35,870 nucleotides of DNA from positions 1-35,870 of the forward strand of contig DASSKF010000109.1 in assembly GCA_035690725.1 (NCBI GenBank), in the 5' to 3' direction. The stretch comes from DASSKF01 sp035690725. GTDB lineage: Bacteria > Actinomycetota > Actinomycetes > Actinomycetales > Dermatophilaceae. The notes under the pieces are model-generated. The model did not search any database. It saw only the letters and a program-made list of their open reading frames with translations, and had not been told where the DNA came from. Shown piece by piece: positions 29,031-35,643 of the stretch (its first letter is position 1; each line of letters starts with the position of its first letter). A program made the translations under genes and the position numbers.

Positions 29031-29392
29031 CCTACACGACGCTGGCGGCGCTCGCGGTCCCGGTGGCCCTGGCCGTGGACCTGCTCGTGCTGCGGACCCG
29101 GCTGGTGACGACGTCGAGCTGGTGGATCGCCTACGGCATCGTGTTCGGGTTCCAGCTGCTCACCAACGGGTGGCTGACCGGTCGCGGCATCGTGCGCTAC
29201 GCCGGCGACGCCATCATCGGGTCGGGCCGCATCACGTTCGTCGGGGACGGGCGGTTCTTCTGGGCGCCGGTGGAGGACCTCGGGTTCGGCTTCGCGCTGG
29301 TGCTGCTCAGCTGTGCCTGGTGGGCGCGGCTCCGTCCCCGGGCGACCCCGGAAGAGGCTGCCCCCGACGACGCCCGGGACCGGCGCCGCTGA
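29027..29392 (+). CDS. crtYd: Lycopene cyclase heterodimer subunit (CrtYd/CrtYf type)
   Basis: This 121-residue protein is the second subunit. Helices are LAALAVPVALAVDLLVLR, SSWWIAYGIVFGFQLLTNGWL and DLGFGFALVLLSCAWWA. The motif GRITFVGDGRFFWAPVEDLGFGFAL corresponds to the second acidic cyclase site (PVED). Both subunits are needed for activity in known systems, and the GTGA overlap should give equal amounts. Its last 86 bp overlap the 3' end of crtB on the other strand. The Pro/Asp/Arg-rich tail after about residue 100 is probably not structural. Confidence 0.85.
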   Translation: MTYTTLAALAVPVALAVDLLVLRTRLVTTSSWWIAYGIVFGFQLLTNGWLTGRGIVRYAGDAIIGSGRITFVGDGRFFWAPVEDLGFGFALVLLSCAWWARLRPRATPEEAAPDDARDRRR

Positions 29393-30302
29393 GCCCGTGC
29401 TCGCCGAGCCGGGCCCGCGCGGCGCCGGCGAGGACTCCGGCGACCACCCGCGCCCGTTCCCGCCGCGGCACGACCAGCCGGGCGGCGAAGACGTCGCCGT
29501 CCGCCTGCTCCACGAGGTCGAGGATCCGCTGGTAGAGCGTGAAGGCCGCGAGGACACAGGGCCGGCTGGCGTCGTCGACCTGCGCGAGCCCCGGGCGTGC
29601 GGCGCGGTAGAGGTCGCGCGCCCGGCCCGCCTCGAACAGCACCAGCCGGCGGACCCGGGGACCCGGGTGGCCGGTGCGGGCAGCCTCGGCCAGGTCGGCC
29701 GCCTCCACGCCGTGCCGGCGCAGGTCCTCCAGCGGCAGGTAGATCCGGCCCCGCCCCAGGTCCTCGGCGACGTCGCGGACGAAGTTCGTCAGCTGGAACG
29801 CCTCGCCGAGCGCACCGGCGGCCGGCAGTGCCTCGGCCGGCGCGCCCAGGACGGGCGCCATCAGTTCCCCGATCACGGCGGCGCTGCCGCGCATGTAGCC
29901 GCGCAGGTCCTCCCACGTCTCGTAGCGGGTGACGGTGAGGTCCATCGACATCGAGGAGAGGAACTCGGCCACCAGCCCCGGGTCCTGCCCGTAGCGGTCC
30001 AGCGTGTGCCACGCCGCCGCGAGCACCGGGTCCGACGAGGGCTCGGGGGCCACGTCACGGCGCAGCACCGCCAGCGCGTGCCGGTTCCACTCGGTCACCC
30101 GCTCCGGGTCCGGCCGGGCCACCCCGTCGACGAGCTCGTCCGCCACCCGGGCGAACGCGTAGAGCGCCCAGACGTGCGGTCGCCGTGCCCGGGGGAGCAG
30201 CCGGGTGGCGAGGTAGTAGGTGCGTCCGTGCCGGGCGTGGATCCGCCGGCAGTGCTCGTAGGCGGCCACGAGCCCCGGGTCCGCGGTGTCGCCGGCGCTC
30301 AC
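29307..30302 (-). CDS. crtB: Phytoene synthase
   Basis: This 331-residue head-to-head prenyl synthase joins two GGPP to phytoene. Substrate-binding aspartate motifs are DELVDG (first) and DVAEDLGRGRIYLP (second); also seen are RTYYLATRLLP, YAFARVADE, YMRGSAAVIGELMAP and AFQLTNFVRDVAEDL. The enzyme core ends at about residue 300. The remaining C-terminal ~30 residues (GEHGLSGAGPGRRRG and on) are low-complexity and are encoded in the 86-bp overlap with the convergent cyclase gene. GTG 30302 overlaps the crtI stop as GTGA. crtB is the last gene of the idsA-crtI-crtB unit. Confidence 0.92.
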   Translation of the reverse strand: MSAGDTADPGLVAAYEHCRRIHARHGRTYYLATRLLPRARRPHVWALYAFARVADELVDGVARPDPERVTEWNRHALAVLRRDVAPEPSSDPVLAAAWHTLDRYGQDPGLVAEFLSSMSMDLTVTRYETWEDLRGYMRGSAAVIGELMAPVLGAPAEALPAAGALGEAFQLTNFVRDVAEDLGRGRIYLPLEDLRRHGVEAADLAEAARTGHPGPRVRRLVLFEAGRARDLYRAARPGLAQVDDASRPCVLAAFTLYQRILDLVEQADGDVFAARLVVPRRERARVVAGVLAGAARARLGEHGLSGAGPGRRRGQPLPGSPGDGAAPTRHS

Positions 30303-31837
30303 CGGGCCACCTCTGGTGACGCTCCCGGTCGCTGCCCCGTGAGCCGGTCGGCGGCCAGCCGCCCGCTGATCAGCACCATGGGCACGCCGACCCCCGGCAC
30401 GGTGCCGGACCCGGCGAGGACGACGTTGTCCGCGACCCGGTTCGGCGTGCGGAACGGGCCGGTCTGGGTGAAGGTGTGCGCCGCCGCGAACGGCGTTCCC
30501 GCCGCCAGTCCGCTGGCGGCCCAGTCGGCCGGCGTGAGCAGCACCTCGGCCTCGATGCCGTCGCCGAACCCCGCGAAGCCGGACCGCTCGACCGCGCGCA
30601 GCATGTGCTCGCGGTAGGGACCGCGCAGCGCCCCCCAGTCCAGCCCCGCTCCGTTCTCGAGGTTCGGCGCCGGGAACAGCAGGTATGCCGAGCTCGCACC
30701 CTCCGGCGCCAGCGCGCGGTCCGTCGTGCTCGGCAGGGACACGAGGAAGGAGGGGTCGCGCATGAGCACGCCCCGGTCGAGGTCGTCGAACACCGTCGAC
30801 CACGCGTCCCCGAACCGGATCGTGTGGTGGGCCGAGTCCGGCCAGTCCCGGGCGACACCGGCCGCGAGCACGACGCATGACGGGGAGTGGCGCAGCGGCC
30901 GACGGGCCGCCCGGCTCCCGAACCACCCCCGCTCGCCGAGGATGCCCCGGGTGACCGGCTCGTCGGTGGTGACGACCACGGCGTCGCAGGGCCAGGAGCG
31001 CCCGTCGGTGCCGAGGACCTCCGTGACGCGGTCGCCCTGCCACCGGGTGCCCGTCACGGTGACGTCGCAGCGCACGTCGACGCCGTGCGCGGCGGCGGCC
31101 CGTGCCATGGCCTCCGGGAGCGCGTGCATCCCGCCCTGCGGGTAGAAGACCCCGGCCACCAGGTCCATGTAGCTGATGACGGCGTAGAGGGCCAGGGCAC
31201 GCTGGGGCGAGAGCCCGGCATACATCGCCTGGAAGCTGAACAGCCGCCGCAGGCGCTCGTCGCGCACGTAGCGTCCGACCACCGTGGCGAGGCGCGAGAA
31301 CCCACGCAGCGCAGCGATCTTCGCCAGGGACAGGCCGACCAGGTCGAGCGGCGAGTCGACGTTGCGGGCGATGAAGCGGTCCATCTCCAGCCGGTGCAGC
31401 CGGGTGACGAACTCGACGTAACGCAGGTAGCCGCGGGCGTCGTCCTCGCCGGCCAGCTCCCGGATCCGCTCGGCCATCCGGGGCACGTCGGCGGTCGCCG
31501 ACAGGCTGGTGCCGTCGGCGAACCGGGCCCGGTAGGCCGGGTCGAGCCGGTGCAACGTCACCCAGTCGGCGAGGTCCTCCCCGACTGCGGCGAAGCAGGA
31601 GGCGGCCAGGTCGGGCATGGTCAGCACGGTCGGGCCGGTGTCCAGGTGGTAGCAGCCGCCCCCCGGGGCGGGCCGGACGGTCCGCGCCGCCCGCCCACCG
31701 ACCGACGGCTCGCGCTCGAGGACGGTGACCTCGCGGCCGCGGCCGGCCAGGTGCAGCGCGGCGGAGAGCCCGGCGAGGCCGGCCCCGACGACGACGACGC
31801 GGCCGGGGGAGCCGGCCCGGCCAGCGGCAGCGGTCAC
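30299..31837 (-). CDS. crtI: Phytoene desaturase
   Basis: This 512-residue FAD-dependent CrtI desaturates phytoene in several steps towards lycopene at the membrane. The dinucleotide fold VVVVGAGLAGLSAALHLA and GRGREVTVLEREPSVGGRA start the protein. HLDTGPTVLTMP, FYPQGGMHALPEAMA, and the C-terminal FAD signature VLAGSGTVPGVGVPMVLISG follow as in the family. The GTG start overlaps the idsA stop (GTGA), and its own stop overlaps crtB (GTGA), so the three genes are strictly coupled. It stands between prenyl and phytoene synthases, the order found in C40 and C50 carotenoid clusters of actinobacteria. Confidence 0.92.
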   Translation of the reverse strand: MTAAAGRAGSPGRVVVVGAGLAGLSAALHLAGRGREVTVLEREPSVGGRAARTVRPAPGGGCYHLDTGPTVLTMPDLAASCFAAVGEDLADWVTLHRLDPAYRARFADGTSLSATADVPRMAERIRELAGEDDARGYLRYVEFVTRLHRLEMDRFIARNVDSPLDLVGLSLAKIAALRGFSRLATVVGRYVRDERLRRLFSFQAMYAGLSPQRALALYAVISYMDLVAGVFYPQGGMHALPEAMARAAAAHGVDVRCDVTVTGTRWQGDRVTEVLGTDGRSWPCDAVVVTTDEPVTRGILGERGWFGSRAARRPLRHSPSCVVLAAGVARDWPDSAHHTIRFGDAWSTVFDDLDRGVLMRDPSFLVSLPSTTDRALAPEGASSAYLLFPAPNLENGAGLDWGALRGPYREHMLRAVERSGFAGFGDGIEAEVLLTPADWAASGLAAGTPFAAAHTFTQTGPFRTPNRVADNVVLAGSGTVPGVGVPMVLISGRLAADRLTGQRPGASPEVAR

Positions 31838-32931
31838 GTCGCGCGGTCGGTGCACAGGCCCACGAGGTCGGACAGCACGCGTCGGCCCTCCGCCGTCAGT
31901 CCGCTGCCCGCCGTCAGGGCCGCGCGTGCTTCGGCGGCCTGCTCCTCGATGAGCTGCTCGGTGCGCTCGAGGGCGCCCGAGCCGACGATCACCGAGCGGA
32001 GCCGGTCGACCCCGGCCTCGTCGAGGTCGGGCCGGCCGAAGTCCTGGTCGAACTCCTTGGCAGCACGCTCGTCGACGCCGTCGAGGGCGTGCGCGACCAG
32101 GACCGTCCGCTTGCCCTCGCGCAGGTCGTCGCCGGCCGGCTTGCCGGTCAGCGCCGGGTCGCCGAAGACGCCGAGGACGTCGTCGCGCAGCTGGAACGCC
32201 TCGCCGAGCGCCAGCCCGTAGCGGGAGAGGGCCTGCACGGCGTGCGGGGAGGCGCCGGCGGCGTGTGCGCCGATGAGCAAGGGGTACTCGATCGTGTACT
32301 TCGCGCTCTTGAACCGGATCACCCGGCGGGCGCTGGCCAGTCGCTCGGCCGTCGACAGCTCCTCCCAGCCGCGCGCCGACTCCAGCACGTCGAGGAACTG
32401 GCCGCCCATCAGCTGGGTGCGCATCCGGTCGAACCACTCCCGGCCCCGGTCCCGCTCGGCCGCCGGGAGCCCGCTCGTGGCGTAGAGCCGGTCGGCCCAG
32501 GTCAGGCAGAGGTCCCCGGCGAGGATCGCCCCGGCCATCCCGAATCGGTCGGGGTCTCCCGCCCAGCCGTGCCGGCCGTGCTGGCTGGCCAGCCGTCGGT
32601 GCGCTGCGGGCATGCCGCGGCGGGTGTCGCTGTCGTCCATCACGTCGTCGTGGATGAGGGCCGCCGCCTGGAACATCTCCATCGCGCAGGCCGCACGGAC
32701 CAGCGCGTCGCTGTCCGGGCCGCCCCCGCCGCGGTAGCCGAGGCAGAGGAACAGGGCCCGCAGCCGCTTGCCCCCGCCCACCAGGGCGGCGACCGCCTCG
32801 ACCAGCGGCATCACGTCCGCACCGATCTCGGCGAGCACCTGCCGCTGCACGGCGATCTCGGCGTCGAGCGCCCCCTGCACGCGGTCGCGCAGGTGGTCCG
32901 GCTCGAGCGAGGGGTCGGTCGGCGGGGTCAC
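31834..32931 (-). CDS. idsA: Polyprenyl (probably geranylgeranyl) diphosphate synthase
   Basis: This 365-residue trans-prenyltransferase elongates IPP/DMAPP to the C15-C20 range. The first Asp-rich motif is LIHDDVMDDSDTRRG, with DDxxD; the second is FQLRDDVLGVFGD. GGGKRLRALFL, FQAAAL before the first motif, GQFLDVL and KSAKYTIEYPL are also conserved. Residues just before the first motif decide chain length (AMEMFQAAALIHDD) and allow a C20 product. GTG 32931 has GGGAGG 5 nt upstream, an unusual leadered start in this window. The gene corresponds to mycobacterial idsA2 by position (next to metF) but here feeds crtB as crtE. Confidence 0.9.
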   Translation of the reverse strand: MTPPTDPSLEPDHLRDRVQGALDAEIAVQRQVLAEIGADVMPLVEAVAALVGGGKRLRALFLCLGYRGGGGPDSDALVRAACAMEMFQAAALIHDDVMDDSDTRRGMPAAHRRLASQHGRHGWAGDPDRFGMAGAILAGDLCLTWADRLYATSGLPAAERDRGREWFDRMRTQLMGGQFLDVLESARGWEELSTAERLASARRVIRFKSAKYTIEYPLLIGAHAAGASPHAVQALSRYGLALGEAFQLRDDVLGVFGDPALTGKPAGDDLREGKRTVLVAHALDGVDERAAKEFDQDFGRPDLDEAGVDRLRSVIVGSGALERTEQLIEEQAAEARAALTAGSGLTAEGRRVLSDLVGLCTDRAT

Positions 32932-32959
32932 GCGGTCCTCCCAGATGCTGACTAAGCCG

Positions 32960-32965
32960 AGCCTA
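32960..32965 (-). promoter_or_regulatory. -10 element TAGGCT of the idsA-crtI-crtB unit
   Basis: The minus strand reads TAGGCT about 28 nt before GTG 32931, giving a ~20-nt leader that carries the GGGAGG Shine-Dalgarno. The metF -10 lies 18 bp away on the other strand. Confidence 0.45.
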
Positions 32966-32982
32966 CGGTGCGCCCGGTCGCC

Positions 32983-32988
32983 TAGGGT
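32983..32988 (+). promoter_or_regulatory. -10 element TAGGGT, leaderless promoter of metF
   Basis: TAGGGT is followed by 7 nt and then ATG 32996, with no Shine-Dalgarno. There is no room for a SAM or cobalamin riboswitch. Confidence 0.5.
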
Positions 32989-32995
32989 GGCGGGT

Positions 32996-33910
32996 ATGGT
33001 TCTCGGGAACGCGTCCACCCTGCCGCGCGCTGCCGCGGACGCGCGGTCGATCCCCGAGGCGCTGGCGGGGGACACGACGGCCTACAGCTTCGAGTTCTTC
33101 CCCCCGAAGGACGACCGGGGCGAGGAGGCGCTCTGGGCGGCGATCCGCCGGCTCGAGCAGGTGCGGCCGGCCTTCGTGTCGGTGACCTACGGCGCCGGTG
33201 GGACCACCCGGGACCGCACCGTGCGGGTGACCGCCCGCATCGCGGGCGAGACGACCCTCGTGCCGATGGCACACCTCACCTGCGTGGGGTCGCCGGCCGC
33301 CCAGCTGCGCCAGGTCATCGGGCAGTATGCCGACGCGGGCGTGCACCACGTCCTCGCCCTGCGGGGTGATCCACCCGGGGGGCCGGGCGCGGAGTGGGTC
33401 GCCCACCCGGAGGGGCTCGACCACGCGGACGAGCTGGTGTCCCTCGTGCGCGGGCTCGGGGCCTTCACGGTGGGCGTGGCGGCCTTCCCCGACCGGCACC
33501 CGGAGTCGCCCAGCCTGGAGCACGACGCGGAGGTGCTCGTGCGCAAGGCCGACGCCGGGGCCGAGTTCGCCGTGACGCAGTTCGTCTTCGACGTCGGCGC
33601 GTGGGCACGGCTGCGGGACCGGGTGGTGGCCCGTGATCGGCTGCTGCCGATCGTCCCCGGGCTCATGCCGGTCACGAACTACGCCCAGATCCGGCGGATG
33701 GCCGAGCTGTCCGGGACCCCGCTGCCCGACCCGGTGGTGCGGCGGCTCGAGCGGGTCGCCGACGACCCGGCGGCGGTGCGTGCCGTCGGCGTCGAGATCG
33801 CGACGGAGCTGGCGCAGGCGCTGGTCGCCGAGGGGGCACCGGGGCTGCACTTCTACACCATGAACCGCTCCACCGCCACGCTCGAGGTGCACGCGAACCT
33901 GGTCGGGTGA
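32996..33910 (+). CDS. metF: Methylenetetrahydrofolate reductase
   Basis: This 304-residue TIM-barrel flavoenzyme reduces 5,10-methylene-THF to 5-methyl-THF for methionine synthesis. Marks are YSFEFFPPKDDRGEEALW, FVSVTYGAGGTTRDRT, AHLTCVGSPAAQLRQVIG, HHVLALRGDPPGG, AAFPDRHPES, KADAGAEFAVTQFVFD, PIVPGLMPVTNYAQIRRM and LHFYTMNRS. The length is that of bacterial MetF. The start is set by the -10 seven nt upstream; the residues 1-25 before the core are loosely structured. It is divergent from idsA, as mycobacterial Rv2172c is near Rv2173. A minimal GCCCG-ggc-CGGGC hairpin directly after the stop may end the transcript. Confidence 0.93.
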   Translation: MVLGNASTLPRAAADARSIPEALAGDTTAYSFEFFPPKDDRGEEALWAAIRRLEQVRPAFVSVTYGAGGTTRDRTVRVTARIAGETTLVPMAHLTCVGSPAAQLRQVIGQYADAGVHHVLALRGDPPGGPGAEWVAHPEGLDHADELVSLVRGLGAFTVGVAAFPDRHPESPSLEHDAEVLVRKADAGAEFAVTQFVFDVGAWARLRDRVVARDRLLPIVPGLMPVTNYAQIRRMAELSGTPLPDPVVRRLERVADDPAAVRAVGVEIATELAQALVAEGAPGLHFYTMNRSTATLEVHANLVG

Positions 33911-33935
33911 GCCCGGGCCGGGCCCGCGGACGACC

Positions 33936-34202
33936 TCAGCCGTTGACGGCGGTCCCGAGCGCCAAGCCGGTGCAGGGCGTGTCGCACGTGCGGTCGCTGT
34001 AGCGCACGCGGCACCGGGAGCAGTACACCTCCAGCACCTCGATCCGGATCCCCGCGGCCACGACGTGGCGGCCGGTCCTCGCCGCGTGCTCCGCGCGCCG
34101 GCTGGCGCCCTCGCCCATGCCGACCAGCGCGGCACCGACCCAGAGGTGGGGGGCCGGGTCGCCGATGCGGGCCGCGGACCGCTCTTCCGATGTGGTGCGC
34201 AT
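33936..34202 (-). CDS. Small putative zinc-ribbon protein, function unknown
   Basis: This is an 88-residue protein that I do not recognise. The C-terminal half has the cysteine pattern YCSRCRVRYSDRTCDTPC (CxxC-x8-CxxxC), which could bind zinc. The N-terminal half (PAPHLWVGAALVGMGEGA and AARTGRHVVAAGIRIEVLEVY) looks like beta strands, plausibly a rubredoxin-like knuckle with an added domain. ATG 34202 has GAGGAG about 6 nt upstream, so it is probably translated. Upstream lies an AT-rich inverted repeat that may be its operator. It is convergent with metF. Confidence 0.6.
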   Translation of the reverse strand: MRTTSEERSAARIGDPAPHLWVGAALVGMGEGASRRAEHAARTGRHVVAAGIRIEVLEVYCSRCRVRYSDRTCDTPCTGLALGTAVNG

Positions 34203-34222
34203 GAGGTCTCCTCGTGGACAAG

Positions 34223-34255
34223 CTCTTTCTCACACCAAAGCCTGTGTAAAAAGAG
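34223..34255 (-). promoter_or_regulatory. AT-rich inverted repeat upstream of the small zinc-ribbon gene
   Basis: CTCTTT (34223-34228) and AAAGAG (34250-34255) pair, as do ACAC (34232-34235) and GTGT (34244-34247), around CAAAGCCT. The 33 bp contain under half G+C in an otherwise very GC-rich region. It sits 21-53 bp before the start, where a promoter and operator would be. No family-specific operator is recognised. Confidence 0.5.
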
Positions 34256-34470
34256 GTCCGCGCGCCATCGTCCGGTCGGACGATCTCCTCCGGGCCGCTC
34301 GGGTCGGTCCGGGGCCTCCCGGCCGTGTCGCTTCGCGGGCCCGGCCGGTCGGGCCCGCCCCTCCCCGGACCCGTCGGCGGCCGGTGCCCGCGTGCCGGCG
34401 GACCCTGCGCGGCGCCCATGCTCGTGGACGCCGGCGGCGGGCGTCATCCGTGCGGATACTCAGATGGCGC

Positions 34471-34503
34471 TCAGGAAGGGGTCAGGAAGGGGTCAGGAAG
34501 GGG
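34471..34503. repeat. Three 11-bp tandem units
   Basis: TCAGGAAGGGG is repeated three times, followed by a degenerate copy TCAGGGA. It ends about 5-12 bp after the ybaK stop. On the ybaK-sense strand the unit reads CCCCTTCCTGA. Confidence 0.85.
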
Positions 34504-34515
34504 TCAGGGAGTCGC

Positions 34516-35028
34516 TCAGGTGATCTCGGTGGCGATGCCCCCGGTGATCCGCAGCAGCTCGTCGTAGGAGGACGGGAAGACGGCGTGCGGGTGGCCGGCT
34601 GCGGCCCACACCCGGGCGTAGCGGCCGAGGGAGACATCGACCACGGTGAGCAGGGGGGTCAGGTGGCCGACAGGGGCGACGCCGCCGATGGCGAAGCCGG
34701 TGACCCGGCGCACGTAGTCCGCGTCGGCGAGGGACAGCTCCTCGACCTCGAGAGCGGCGGCGACCTTGATCGGGTCGACCCGGTGGGCGCCGGAGGTGAG
34801 CACGAGGACGGGCATCTCGCCGCCGCTCGGGGGGTGCGCCCGGAAGACCAGGGAGCTGGCGATCTGGGCCACGTCGACGCCGAGGGCGCTCGCCGCGTCG
34901 CGGGCCGTCCGGGCGCTGGAGGAGAGCGCGACCACGTCGCCGCGCACCCCGAACTCGCGCAGCAGCGCCGCGACGCGTTGCACGGACGCTGACGCGAGCA
35001 GCTCGCGGGCGCCCGGTTCGGCGGACAT
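34516..35028 (-). CDS. YbaK/EbsC-family (ProXp-like) aminoacyl-tRNA deacylase
   Basis: This 170-residue single-domain protein resembles trans-editing deacylases that remove mischarged amino acids from tRNA. VQRVAALLREFGVRGDVVAL and ARTARDAASALGVDVAQIASSLVF open the fold. VLVLTSGAHRVDPIKVAAALEVEEL contains the substrate Lys. VRRVTGFAIGGVAPVGHLTPL carries the GG(V)xPxGH catalytic loop characteristic of the family, then VWAAAGHPHAVFPSSYDELLRIT. The exact tRNA and amino acid cannot be told. The leaderless start (TACCGT, 6 nt, ATG 35028) is clear. It is divergent from the DUF6504 damage operon. Confidence 0.88.
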   Translation of the reverse strand: MSAEPGARELLASASVQRVAALLREFGVRGDVVALSSSARTARDAASALGVDVAQIASSLVFRAHPPSGGEMPVLVLTSGAHRVDPIKVAAALEVEELSLADADYVRRVTGFAIGGVAPVGHLTPLLTVVDVSLGRYARVWAAAGHPHAVFPSSYDELLRITGGIATEIT

Positions 35029-35034
35029 GGGGGA

Positions 35035-35040
35035 ACGGTA
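35035..35040 (-). promoter_or_regulatory. -10 element TACCGT, leaderless promoter of the YbaK-family gene
   Basis: The minus strand reads TACCGT, 6 nt, ATG 35028. No Shine-Dalgarno is present. Confidence 0.5.
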
Positions 35041-35093
35041 GTCGGCGCCGAGCCGCACGTCATGCACTTGCGGGCCACCGTCCGCTTGACGAG

Positions 35094-35116
35094 ATGTCGG
35101 TGCCGAGGAGTACATT
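35094..35116 (+). promoter_or_regulatory. PafBC-type damage promoter of the DUF6504 operon
   Basis: The plus strand reads aTGTCGgtg, 8 nt (ccgaggag), TACATT: a near-complete match to tTGTCRgtg-N8-TAnnnT. The -10 lies immediately upstream of the LexA box. A TTGACG at 35086-35091 is 19 nt from the -10 and could act as a weak -35. Confidence 0.75.
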
Positions 35117-35123
35117 CGTTCTA

Positions 35124-35139
35124 TCGAACAGCAGTTCGA
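35124..35139. promoter_or_regulatory. LexA (SOS) box
   Basis: TCGAACAGCAGTTCGA is a perfect palindrome of the actinobacterial SOS consensus TCGAAC-N4-GTTCGA. It sits 8 bp after the -10 TACATT, over the predicted transcription start. LexA bound there would block initiation until RecA-driven cleavage. Confidence 0.88.
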
Positions 35140-35166
35140 TTCAGGTCTCTTCGTGGGGAGGAAACG

Positions 35167-35556
35167 ATGGCTCGCTGCTACCACGACCTCGTGGAGGTCC
35201 GCGCCGGCACGACGGGGGACACGGCCGGGGACACGGCCGGGGACACGGCCGCACCGGAGACTCCGTCGGCGTTCGTCTGGCGCGGCCGGCTCTACGTCGT
35301 GCGCGAGGTCCTCGACCGGTGGTCCGAGCGTCGCGCCTGGTGGCGGGACGCCCTCGACGGTGACGGCGGCGCCCGGGCGCTGGCCGCGGTCGGTGCCGCT
35401 GCCCCTGCCGAGCTCGACCAGCAGGTGTGGCGGGTGGCCGCCAGCGCCGGACGCGCCCACGGCACCGGGGTCTACGACCTCACCCACGAGGGACCCGCCG
35501 GCTCCGGTCCCGATCGTGCGGGCTCGCGGTGGCGGCTCGTCCGCGTCGCCGACTGA
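35167..35556 (+). CDS. DUF6504 family protein, first gene of an SOS operon
   Basis: This is a 129-residue protein with start MARCYHDLVEVRAG and core SAFVWRGRLYVVREVLDRWSERRAWW, which characterises the DUF6504 family. The domain may resemble an SH3-like barrel. It continues AELDQQVWRVAASAG and ends SRWRLVRVAD. Between about residues 15 and 35 are three Gly-Asp-Thr-Ala repeats. GGGGAGG (35155-35161) lies 5 nt before ATG 35167. The promoter has both PafBC and LexA sites, so strong induction after DNA damage is predicted. In other actinobacteria this gene stands at the front of, or inside, the imuA-like/imuB/dnaE2 translesion mutasome operon (recalled), and an unknown role in mutagenic repair is likely. 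Confidence 0.82.
   Translation: MARCYHDLVEVRAGTTGDTAGDTAGDTAAPETPSAFVWRGRLYVVREVLDRWSERRAWWRDALDGDGGARALAAVGAAAPAELDQQVWRVAASAGRAHGTGVYDLTHEGPAGSGPDRAGSRWRLVRVAD
35215..35250 (+). repeat. Three 12-bp tandem units in the DUF6504 gene
   Basis: GGGGACACGGCC is repeated exactly three times in frame, giving Gly-Asp-Thr-Ala repeats near the N-terminus of the protein. Only linker length should change if copy number varies. Confidence 0.85.
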
Positions 35557-35643
35557 GCGGTCGATTGCCGCCGACCGAGCCGCGGACCGACCTGCACCAC
35601 CGCCGACTCGCACCATCCGCACCATCCGCACCACGGAGGACTG

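Larger units (their letters stand above)
34203..34515. other. Intergenic region without a gene (313 bp)
   Basis: No open frame here has the codon pattern of a gene or a Shine-Dalgarno sequence. It holds an AT-rich inverted repeat at 34223-34255 and three 11-bp tandem units at 34471-34503. The rest is plain high-GC sequence. Confidence 0.6.

Noticed and set aside
32932..32995. SAM or cobalamin riboswitch before metF
   Set aside because: Only a 64-bp divergent gap exists, and the -10 leaves a leaderless start.
34117..34523. Possible protein-coding gene on the plus strand through the intergenic region
   Set aside because: Frames there run through the antisense of the small zinc protein and the tandem repeats, and show no Shine-Dalgarno or family motif.
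35611..35637. CACCATCCG repeats before the HEPN gene as an operator
   Set aside because: Three direct 9-mers lie within an operon gap after the DUF6504 stop; probably slippage repeats, with no promoter hexamer nearby.
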